A stretch of 64,000 nt of DNA from Pseudomonadota bacterium. Its GTDB lineage: Bacteria; Pseudomonadota; Gammaproteobacteria; Burkholderiales; Burkholderiaceae_C. A model generated the notes under the pieces. The model was given only the letters and a program-made list of their open reading frames with translations. It searched no databases and was not told the DNA's origin. A program made the position numbers and the translations under genes. This document shows positions 48,525-55,748 of this stretch, piece after piece. Where the stretch lies: NCBI GenBank assembly GCA_020161065.1, contig JAIUPH010000011.1:1-64000 (forward strand). Direction: 5' to 3'. Each line of letters opens with the position of its first letter. The stretch's first letter is position 1.

Positions 48525-49235
48525 ATGAACCCCCGCGTGCTGCTCGTCGACGACGACATGGAGTTGACGGCGATCCTCTCGCAATACCTGCAACGCGAAG
48601 GCTTCGAGGTGCACGCCGTGGCCGATGGCCTGGCCGGCGTGCAGGAAGCGACGACGGGCCGCTACGCCATCGTCGTGCTCGACGTGATGATGCCGCGCCT
48701 GTCCGGCATGGAGGCGCTGCGCCGCATCCGCGGCAGCAGCACGGTGCCGGTGTTGATGCTCACCGCGCGCGGCGACAACGTCGACCGCATCGTCGGCCTC
48801 GACATGGGCGCCGACGACTACGTGCCCAAGCCCTGCACGCCCGGCGAGCTGGTGGCGCGGCTGCGCGCCATCCTTCGCCGCACCGAGCGCCGCGGCGACG
48901 CGCCCGACGCCGCCGCCGATGCCCGCGGCCCGGCCGCCATCGAATGCGGCCCGCTGCTGCTGCTGCCCGGCGAGCGCTCGGCGCGCTGGCACGGCGCGGC
49001 GCTGGATCTGACCGGCACCGAGTTCAACCTGCTCGAAGTGCTGGCGCGGCAGGCCGGCCAACTGGTCAGCAAGGCCGACATCTCGCTGCAGGCCTTCGGC
49101 CAGCCGCTGGCGCGCTTTGATCGCCGCATCGACGTGCACATCAGCAGCATCCGCCAGAAGCTGGGCGCCAGGCCCGACGGCCGCCCCTGGATCCAGAGCG
49201 TGCGCGGCCAGGGCTATCAACTGCTCGATGGCTGA
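48525..49235 (+). CDS. OmpR-family response regulator
   Basis: 236 residues. Receiver domain with D9/D10/D11 acidic pocket, phospho-acceptor D53 (VLDVMMP), T80 and K102 (DYVPKPCTPGELV). C-terminal winged helix (LTGTEFNLLEVLARQAGQLVSKADISLQAFGQPLARFDRRIDVHISSIRQKLG). It is closest in style to CpxR. Partner kinase follows after 19 bp. Divergent from the RND operon, so regulation of the pump is likely. Confidence 0.92.
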   Translation: MNPRVLLVDDDMELTAILSQYLQREGFEVHAVADGLAGVQEATTGRYAIVVLDVMMPRLSGMEALRRIRGSSTVPVLMLTARGDNVDRIVGLDMGADDYVPKPCTPGELVARLRAILRRTERRGDAPDAAADARGPAAIECGPLLLLPGERSARWHGAALDLTGTEFNLLEVLARQAGQLVSKADISLQAFGQPLARFDRRIDVHISSIRQKLGARPDGRPWIQSVRGQGYQLLDG

Positions 49236-49254
49236 GCCCGCCGGGAGAGACGCC

Positions 49255-50313
49255 ATGTTGGAAGGTTATGCGGGCCGGCTGTTCTGGAAGCTGCTCCTCG
49301 CGCTGTGGGCGAGCATGCTGCTGTCGATCGTCGTCGCGGTGGCCTACCTGCGCTCGGTCGAGCTGGCGGCGGCACCGGCCAGCATGGCGCTGACGCCGCC
49401 GCCCTCGGTGCCGCTGTTGCCGCTGCTGCCGCTGGCGCCGGTGATCACCGGCATGGTGGCCATGTTCGCCGCCGGCGTCGGCGTGGCCTGGTACCTGGCG
49501 GTGCCGCTGCGCCAGTTGCGGCGCGGGCTGGCGCAGGTGGCCGAAGGCCGCTTCGACGTGCGCGTCAGGCCGGCGCTGGGCCGGCGCCGCGACGAGCTGG
49601 CCGAACTGGCCGACGACTTCGACCGCATGGCCGCGCAACTGCAGCAGCTGGCGCGCTCGCGGCAGGAGCTGCTGCACGACATCTCGCACGAGATGCGCTC
49701 GCCGCTGGCGCGCATGCAGGCCGCCATCGGCCTGCTGCGCCAGGACGCCACGCAGGCCGCGGCGATGATCGACCGCATCGAGCGCGAGAGCGAGCGCATG
49801 GACGCCCTCGTCGAGGAACTGCTGACGCTGCACCGGCTGGAGGCGGCGCCCGAGAGCTGGGCCGAGGGCACCGTCGACGTGCTCGACCTGCTGCACGCGG
49901 TGGCCGAAGACGCCGGCTTCGAGGCGCGCGCCGCTGGGCGCGAGCTGCGCATCGACGCGCCGGGCGAGTTCGTCGCGCGCGTGCGCGGCGAGCTGCTGCA
50001 CCGCGCCTTCGAGAACGTGGTGCGCAATGCCGTCAAGTACACGGCCGCCGGCACCGCGGTCGAGATCCAGGCGCGGGTGGATGGCGGCGAGCTGGTCGTC
50101 ACCGTGGCCGACCGCGGCCCCGGCGTGCCCGAGCACGCGCGCACGCTGATGTTCCAGCCCTTCACGCGGCTGGAAGGCGCGTCGTCGGTGCGCGGCATCG
50201 GCCTGGGGCTGGCGATCGCGCAGCGCGCGCTGCAGCTCAACGGCGGCAGCATCGAGGCCGGCGCGCGGCCCGGCGGCGGGCTGGTGATGACGCTGCGGCT
50301 GCGCGCAACATAA
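49255..50313 (+). CDS. Sensor histidine kinase (CpxA/EnvZ-like)
   Basis: 352 residues. Two membrane helices (about 10-32 and 60-82) enclose a short Pro-rich periplasmic loop. HAMP region (about 83-135), phospho-His H145 in LLHDISHEMRSPLARMQ, N box (ENVVRNAVKY) and G boxes (DRGPGVP, GIGLGLAIA). The small periplasmic part suggests sensing within the membrane or through partners. The ATG at 49255 has GGGAGAGA ahead; an overlapping in-frame start at 49228 is less likely. Confidence 0.9.
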   Translation: MLEGYAGRLFWKLLLALWASMLLSIVVAVAYLRSVELAAAPASMALTPPPSVPLLPLLPLAPVITGMVAMFAAGVGVAWYLAVPLRQLRRGLAQVAEGRFDVRVRPALGRRRDELAELADDFDRMAAQLQQLARSRQELLHDISHEMRSPLARMQAAIGLLRQDATQAAAMIDRIERESERMDALVEELLTLHRLEAAPESWAEGTVDVLDLLHAVAEDAGFEARAAGRELRIDAPGEFVARVRGELLHRAFENVVRNAVKYTAAGTAVEIQARVDGGELVVTVADRGPGVPEHARTLMFQPFTRLEGASSVRGIGLGLAIAQRALQLNGGSIEAGARPGGGLVMTLRLRAT

Positions 50314-50326
50314 GCACACGAAGTGC

Positions 50327-50350
50327 GCCGGCGCGCCGGCACGCCGGCAC
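50327..50350. repeat. 14-bp GC palindrome and tandem GCCGGCAC
   Basis: GCCGGCGCGCCGGC (50327-50340) is a perfect palindrome just after the kinase stop, running into two copies of GCCGGCAC (50335-50350). It lies between convergent genes and could form a stem, but there is no T-run for an intrinsic terminator. Confidence 0.45.
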
Positions 50351-50364
50351 GCCAGCGCGCCGCC

Positions 50365-50919
50365 CTACTTGTCGCTGGACGAGCCCGGCATGCCGGGGAA
50401 CAGCGAGCCCTTGCCCAACTGTTCCTGCAGGCGGTCGAACATGGCCTTGGACTGCTCCAGGTACGGCGTCATCAGCCCCTGCACGAAGGGCGATTGCGGG
50501 CCCAGGAACTGCGTCCAGATCTCGGGCGTGAAAGAGCGCCCCGACTCGGCCAGCCGCGCCTGCAGCTCGCCGAAGGCGCGCATGTTGTTCTCCATGAACG
50601 CGCCCATCAGCCCCTGAGAGGCGTGGCCGTAGAAACGGATGATCTGCTCCAGCGTCTGCGTGCTGAAGATGGGCACGCCGCCGGACTCTTCTTCCAGGAT
50701 GATCTGCAGCAGGATGCTGCGCGTGATGTCCTCGCCGGTCTTGGCGTCGCGCACGTCGAAATCTTCGCGCGCCAGCACCATGCGCTTGACGTCGGCCAGC
50801 GTGATGTAGCTGCTGGACTGGGTGTCGTACAGGCGCCGGTTGGGGTACTTCTTGAGCGTGCGCTTGCCGGCGGCGGAGGCGTCGCGGTCCGCAGCCGGGC
50901 TGCGGCGGGATGAAGGCAT
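50365..50919 (-). CDS. phaR: Polyhydroxyalkanoate synthesis repressor PhaR
   Basis: 184 residues. The N-terminal PHB/PHA-accumulation regulator DNA-binding motif (RTLKKYPNRRLYDTQSSSYITL, 20-41) and the following PHB_acc domain (DVRDAKTGEDITRSILLQIILEEE ... LEQIIRFYGHASQGLMGAFMENN) are clear. It represses phasin genes and senses PHB granules. No pha genes lie next to it, but 3-hydroxybutyrate dehydrogenase is 8 kb away. A TAGAAT (minus strand, 50964-50969) is a possible -10. Confidence 0.93.
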   Translation of the reverse strand: MPSSRRSPAADRDASAAGKRTLKKYPNRRLYDTQSSSYITLADVKRMVLAREDFDVRDAKTGEDITRSILLQIILEEESGGVPIFSTQTLEQIIRFYGHASQGLMGAFMENNMRAFGELQARLAESGRSFTPEIWTQFLGPQSPFVQGLMTPYLEQSKAMFDRLQEQLGKGSLFPGMPGSSSDK

Positions 50920-51041
50920 GCGCGGGCTCTCCTGGGGCGGCGGTGGGTCGACGGGAACGGCTCATTCTAGGAGCCGGTACCCCGCCCGCCGCTGGGGGGT
51001 TACCCCGCCGGGAATCACCATCGGCCGCCGCTGGACGGCGG

Positions 51042-52835
51042 TCAAAACCAGAGGTTGGCGCTCAGGTTGACGTAGCGCCGCCAGTAGCCGGTGCCGCCGC
51101 CGGCGCCGGCCAGGCCCAGGCTCTGGCCCGAGCCGCCGGCCGCCAGCCCGAGGCGCCAGCCGGGCGTCACGTCCCAGTCGATGCCCAGTTCCCACAGGTG
51201 CGGCTGGCCGCTGCTGGCGTTGCCGGCGGCGTCCACCTCGCGCGAGCGGCCCAGTCCGGCGCGGGCGCGCAGCTCGAAGGGCCGCATCTCGTGCTGCAAG
51301 GCCAGGTACAGCCGCGCCTGCGCATAACGCCGCGGGTTCCAGTACCCGCGGTCGATGGCGTCGCTGCCGTGCACGCGCTCGAAGCCGCTGGCCTCCAGGC
51401 CCAGCGCCAGCCGCGGGCGGTTGAGCAGCCGGTGCTCGACGCGGCCGCCGGCGCGCAGGCGCAGCGTGCCGTCGTCGAAGCGCAGCGCGGCGGCCTCGGC
51501 GGCCCACAGCCAGCGCGCGTCGGGCCGCTGCTCGACGCCGGCCGACAGCACGTCCACCGTCACCCGCGCGGCCAGCGCGCGCGGCGTTTCCACCAGTTCG
51601 CGCGTGGCTTCGGCGTCGACGCGCCAGCCGTCGTCGGGCACGCCGCGCAGGCGCAGGCTGGGCAGCAGCGTCGACCAGCCGCCCAGGCGCGAGGCCTTCA
51701 GCGCCGCGGTCGTCCACCAGGTGCCGAAGCGGCCGTCGGGCTCGCCGGCGCGCCAGCCCAGGCTGGCCTGCAACTGGCCGCCCTCGGGCTCGCCGGCGGG
51801 GTCTTGCAGTTGCAGGCGGCGCCACTGCAGGTCGGCCGTGGCGCCGGCCCAGGGGTGCCAGCCGGCGCCCAGCACCTGGGCGTCGGCGCGCAGGCGGTCG
51901 CGGTCGTCGGCGCGCTCGACGGTCAGGTAGGCGTAGCGCGTGCGCTCGCGCCAGACGCGCCAGTCGCGCAGCCAGGCCGAGTCGCGGTCGGTCGGGTCGG
52001 CCAGCAGCGGCCAGGCGCGCTCTTCGTAGCCGGCCCAGCGCCAGGCGCGCGCCAGGTCGGCACGCTCGCCGGGGTGCACCGGCGCGCTCAAGGCGTTGAA
52101 GCGGCGCAGCGCCAGCCGGTGCTGGCCGTTGAAGTTGTAGGCGTTGGCCAGCGCCCAGGCGAGGTCGCGGTCCTGCGGCTCGGCGGCCACCAGGGCCTGC
52201 AGCTCGGTGATGGCGGCGGCCTCCTGGCCGTTCCACAGCAGCGACATCGCGTAGCGCCGGTGCAGCCGCCGCTGCTGCGGCGCCAGCCCATGCGCTTGCG
52301 CGAAGGCGGCCAGCGCGCCGGCCTGGTCGCCGGCCAGCTGCCGCGCCTGGCCCAGGCCGTCCAGCGCCTCGACGCGGGCCTCGTTGCCGGCGGCCGCGGC
52401 CAGCCGCTCGGCGAACAGCGTTTGCGCCTCGGCCGCGGCGCCGCTCCACAGCGCCTGCCAGGCCAGCGAGGGCACGATGTCGGCGCGCCGCGCCGGCGCT
52501 GCCGCCAGCGCCTGGCGGTAGAGCGCGGCGGCCTCGGCGTTGCGGTCGGCATAACCGTTGACACGGGCGGCTTCGATCAGCAGGTCGGCGTCGTCGCCGT
52601 GGCGCTGCACGAGCAGCGCATAACGCGGCAGCGCAGCGGCCCAGTCGCGGCGGTCGGCGGCGGCGCGGGCCTCGGCGCGCAGGCTGGCGGTGGGGGCTTG
52701 CGCGTCGATGGCGGCAGCGGCAGCGGTCGCGGTGGCGGTGGCGGCAGTCTTGGCCGCCTCGTCGGCCCTCGCCAGCGGCGCGGCCACGGCCAGCGCGGCG
52801 GCCAGCGCGGCCGCCGCCAGGACGCTGCGCCTCAA
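51042..52835 (-). CDS. PgaA-like TPR/beta-barrel outer-membrane exporter
   Basis: 597 residues. TTG start (52835) overlaps the PgaC stop by four bases (TTGA) and gives a good signal peptide (RRSVLAAAALAAALAVAAPLARA). About residues 50-300 are TPR-like Ala-rich helices (AALYRQALAAAPARRADIVPSLAWQAL). The C-terminal half alternates in beta-strand style (YLTVERADDRDRLRADAQVLGAGWHPWAGATADLQWRR) and ends in Phe (NLSANLWF), as in outer-membrane barrels. Much shorter than E. coli PgaA (about 800), but TPR + barrel + pgaC/D context supports polysaccharide export. Confidence 0.72.
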   Translation of the reverse strand: MRRSVLAAAALAAALAVAAPLARADEAAKTAATATATAAAAAIDAQAPTASLRAEARAAADRRDWAAALPRYALLVQRHGDDADLLIEAARVNGYADRNAEAAALYRQALAAAPARRADIVPSLAWQALWSGAAAEAQTLFAERLAAAAGNEARVEALDGLGQARQLAGDQAGALAAFAQAHGLAPQQRRLHRRYAMSLLWNGQEAAAITELQALVAAEPQDRDLAWALANAYNFNGQHRLALRRFNALSAPVHPGERADLARAWRWAGYEERAWPLLADPTDRDSAWLRDWRVWRERTRYAYLTVERADDRDRLRADAQVLGAGWHPWAGATADLQWRRLQLQDPAGEPEGGQLQASLGWRAGEPDGRFGTWWTTAALKASRLGGWSTLLPSLRLRGVPDDGWRVDAEATRELVETPRALAARVTVDVLSAGVEQRPDARWLWAAEAAALRFDDGTLRLRAGGRVEHRLLNRPRLALGLEASGFERVHGSDAIDRGYWNPRRYAQARLYLALQHEMRPFELRARAGLGRSREVDAAGNASSGQPHLWELGIDWDVTPGWRLGLAAGGSGQSLGLAGAGGGTGYWRRYVNLSANLWF

Positions 52836-54100
52836 GACCCGCTCCCGGTGCGCGCCGTCGACCAGCGCACCGCCGTGCGCGACGGCCGCCGCAGCAGGTG
52901 CGGCAGCGCGCGCACCGTGGTCAGCGCCAGGAAGGCCCAGTAGACGATGGGGTACCACACGGCATAGGGCAGGAAGCGCACGATGCCTTCGTCGTAGCGG
53001 CGGTCGACCAGCACGCCGATCAGCAGCTGCAGCAGGCAAAGCGTGGCGATCGCCATGCCCCACAGGTTGGGGATCGGCGAGGCGCCGATCGGCGGCAGCC
53101 CGACGGCATACGACAAGGTCCACAGCGAGGCCAGCGCGACGAAGCACACCGACCACAGGATGGACAGCGACGACTCGATGAACACCGGCCACAGGCGGCG
53201 GCAGTTCCAGGTGGTCATCACGTCGGCGTGCTTGCGCAGCACCTGCGCCAGGCCGCGCGCCCAGCGCAGGCGCTGGCGCCACAGGCCGCGCCAGCCGGTG
53301 GGCACCGTCATCCAGCAGATGGCGCGCGGCTCGTAGCGCACGTCGTAGTGGCGCTTTTGCAGCTTCCAGGTCAGCTCGATGTCCTCGGTGGGCATGTTCG
53401 GGCTGTACAGGCCGACGTCGTACACCGCGCTGCGGCGCAGCGCCGCCACCACGCCGGAGACGGTGACGATGCGCCCCCACACGCGCTGCGCGCGGCGCAG
53501 CAGGCTGATGATGGACGAGAACTCCACCGCCTGCAGCCGCGCCAGGAAGCTGCCGGTGTTGCGCACGCGCGGGTTGCCGGTGACGGCGGCGACGCGCGGC
53601 GAATCGAAGTGCGGCACGATGTAGCGCAGCATCATCGGGTCGGGCTCGGCATCGGCGTCCAGACCCATCAGGATCTCGCCGCGGGCCAGCGGCAGCAGGT
53701 CGTTCAGCGCCATCGCCTTGCCTTCGTTGCGCGCCTTGCGCACCAGGCGCAGCCGCGGGTCGGCCAGCAGAGGCTGCAAGGCCTGCCAGGTGCCGTCGCG
53801 CGAGCCGTCGTCGATGACGATCACCTCGAACGCCGGGTAGTCCAGGCGCAGCATGGCCTGCACCGAGCGGGCGATCACCGCCTCTTCGTCGTGCGCCGGC
53901 ACCAGTACGCTGACGAAGGGCAGGCTGGCGTCGGGGCGCTCGCGGTCGGGCGGGCTGGCGTCTTCCCAGCGCCAGCGGAAGATCAGCGCCGTGACCATCC
54001 ACATGATGCTGGTGACGATCGGGTAGGCCGCGAAGAAGGCCAGCGCCAGCGTGTAAGGCCACGACAGCTGCAACTGCAGCAGCCACGATTCGAGCGTCAT
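52832..54100 (-). CDS. pgaC: Poly-beta-1,6-N-acetylglucosamine synthase
   Basis: 422-residue family-2 glycosyltransferase. N-terminal helices, then VSVLVPAHDEEAVIARSVQAML, IDDGSRDGTW, LDADAEPDP, the acceptor motif PTEDIELTWKL and QRLRWARGLAQVL (Q-x-x-R-W), and C-terminal helices. It polymerises GlcNAc at the inner membrane. The start at 54100 overlaps the PgaD stop (ATGA). The frame upstream is a shadow of pgaD. Confidence 0.88.
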   Translation of the reverse strand: MTLESWLLQLQLSWPYTLALAFFAAYPIVTSIMWMVTALIFRWRWEDASPPDRERPDASLPFVSVLVPAHDEEAVIARSVQAMLRLDYPAFEVIVIDDGSRDGTWQALQPLLADPRLRLVRKARNEGKAMALNDLLPLARGEILMGLDADAEPDPMMLRYIVPHFDSPRVAAVTGNPRVRNTGSFLARLQAVEFSSIISLLRRAQRVWGRIVTVSGVVAALRRSAVYDVGLYSPNMPTEDIELTWKLQKRHYDVRYEPRAICWMTVPTGWRGLWRQRLRWARGLAQVLRKHADVMTTWNCRRLWPVFIESSLSILWSVCFVALASLWTLSYAVGLPPIGASPIPNLWGMAIATLCLLQLLIGVLVDRRYDEGIVRFLPYAVWYPIVYWAFLALTTVRALPHLLRRPSRTAVRWSTARTGSGS

Positions 54101-54483
54101 GCCATGTCCTTCGCGACGAAGCGCTTGGCCTCGCCGTCGATCACGATCTCGATGCAACGCGCGCTGGCCAGCGCCGGCCAGTCGGCTTCGATGCGGCGGC
54201 CGTTGAAGTCGACATCGTGCTGCACGGCCACCGGCGTCACCGCGCGGCGCGGCCCCTTGCGGCGGTAGATGCCCACGTTGTGCGCCACCCACGACAGCGT
54301 GAGCACCGGCACCACCAGCAGCGCGGCCAGCATCAGCCACTTCAGCTCGCCCACGGCCGGCCGGTCGGCCGTCACGCGCAGCCAGCTCCAGGCGAAGAGC
54401 AGCCAGCCCAGCACGATCAGCAGCGCGTGCAGCAGGCGCCGCAAGGGCGGCAACGGCTGCGCGGGGCCGGGGCTGGCGGCCAC
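54097..54483 (-). CDS. pgaD: PgaD-like synthase partner
   Basis: About 128 residues from a GTG at 54483 (AASPGPAQPLPPLRRLLHALL); no ATG is available in the frame. Two hydrophobic helices (LLHALLIVLGWLLFAWSWL and LMLAALLVVPVLTLSWVAHNVG) and a basic C-tail match PgaD, which with PgaC forms the c-di-GMP-responsive synthase. The stop overlaps pgaC (ATGA). The start is uncertain; it could be further upstream with a non-ATG codon. Missed by ATG-based calling. Confidence 0.65.
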   Translation of the reverse strand: MAASPGPAQPLPPLRRLLHALLIVLGWLLFAWSWLRVTADRPAVGELKWLMLAALLVVPVLTLSWVAHNVGIYRRKGPRRAVTPVAVQHDVDFNGRRIEADWPALASARCIEIVIDGEAKRFVAKDMA

Positions 54484-54542
54484 CTCACCCGTGCCGTGGC
54501 GCCACCAGGGCCATGCCGTGCTGCCGCTGCGCCGCGGCGACC

Positions 54543-55436
54543 TCACGCCGCGGCCCGGCGCCGGCGCGCCGCCAGCGCCAGCAGGCCGAGGCCTGCCAGC
54601 GCCGCGACGCCGGGCTCGGGCACCGCGTCGGCGGGCAGCAGGTGTTCGGTGGGCACCAGCGTCCAGTCGCCATTGCCTTGCGACCAGCGCAGGTCGACCA
54701 CGCCGGCGCCCAGGCGGTTCCAGCTGCCCATCTCGAAGGCATACAAGCCTTCGCCGAGCAGCAGGTTGTCGGCGAAGCCTTCGCGGTCGCGCGGGTTCAG
54801 GTAGTCCTGGCCGATCTCCAGCGTCTGGCCGCCGGCGCCGGTCAGGCGCAGGAAGAAGCCGTCGTCGTACAGCACGCTGAAGTTGTATTCGCCGGCCTCG
54901 GTGATGCGGATGTAGCCGGTGAAGACGCTGATCCAGTTCTGCTGCTCGGCGGCGCCGGCTTCGGCGTCGGCGCAGTTGCCCAGCGCCGGGGCGCTGCTGA
55001 AGAACGGCAGCAGCGCCACGCTGCCCCAGGTGGCGGTGTAGCACTCGTTGTAGCGCGAGTTGCCGTAGTTGATGCTGCTGACCTGGCCGCTCCAGCCCTG
55101 CACCGGCTGCGGGCCGGGGCCGCCGCCAACGGCCGACATCACCTGGTTCCAGTCGGCCTGGCCCCACAGCCCGCTGCCCCAGGCGTAGCCGCCGATGGCC
55201 GAGCCGTTGCCGTAGGTGTGCGTGGCCTCGTTCCACAGCACGGTGCTGCCGTGCCATTGATTGTCGATGCGGTAGAACGCCGCGTCGGCGCCGGTGCCGG
55301 TGGCGTAGCTGCCGGCGAACTGCGGCGCCAGCGCCAGCGGCCCGGCCGCCGCGGCGGCGCTGAACAACGCGGGCGCCAGCCACCACAGCGGGCGCAGGCG
55401 GCAAACAGAAGTCGTGATCGAGGACAACACGGTCAT
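54543..55436 (-). CDS. PEP-CTERM sorted exported protein with PA14-like region
   Basis: 297 residues from the ATG at 55436. Signal peptide (MTVLSSITTSVCRLRPLWWL, cut near SAAAAA). The middle has PA14-like FTGYIRITEAGEYNFSVLYDDGFFLRLTGAGG. The end is a PEP-CTERM: VPEPGVAALAGLGLLALAARRRR, the signal for exosortase processing. PEP-CTERM proteins go with exopolysaccharide; it is 59 bp ahead of pgaD on the same strand, so it may be part of the biofilm operon. No exosortase is in the window. Confidence 0.82.
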   Translation of the reverse strand: MTVLSSITTSVCRLRPLWWLAPALFSAAAAAGPLALAPQFAGSYATGTGADAAFYRIDNQWHGSTVLWNEATHTYGNGSAIGGYAWGSGLWGQADWNQVMSAVGGGPGPQPVQGWSGQVSSINYGNSRYNECYTATWGSVALLPFFSSAPALGNCADAEAGAAEQQNWISVFTGYIRITEAGEYNFSVLYDDGFFLRLTGAGGQTLEIGQDYLNPRDREGFADNLLLGEGLYAFEMGSWNRLGAGVVDLRWSQGNGDWTLVPTEHLLPADAVPEPGVAALAGLGLLALAARRRRAAA

Positions 55437-55748
55437 GCTCCAGTCAAAAGACAAGGTCGGCAGGCGGCGCCCGGCGCGCGGGATGGCCTGCCATCGGTAT
55501 ATCGGCGCGGCGGGCGACGGGGCCAAGCCACGGTCCGCGGCCGGGCGTGACGGATGCACGCGGCGCGGGCCAGGGTGGCCACCGGGGGAAATTGCTCGCT
55601 GAACCATGGCGTCCAGCCTAGCCAGCGCGCCCTGGGGCCAGGCTCAGGGATTGGATGAAACCCCGCCCCGCGCCGGGCCGCCGCCACCCCCGCGTGAGAT
55701 GCTGACGCCCCGCTTTTGCGGGGGTGCGGCGGCGGCGGCGATGCCGTG
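55437..55748. other. 312-bp non-coding gap after relA
   Basis: Between the PEP-CTERM start and the relA stop. It contains a CCCCGC-TTTT-GCGGGG hairpin (55708-55723). Frames here (for example plus 55606-56001) are shadows. The PEP-CTERM promoter should lie near 55440-55520 but none could be assigned. Confidence 0.45.
55708..55723 (-). terminator. Candidate hairpin downstream of relA
   Basis: Perfect 6-bp GC stem with a four-base loop, 25 bp past the relA stop on the minus strand. There is no T-run afterwards, so if it ends transcription it would do so weakly or with Rho. Confidence 0.3.
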
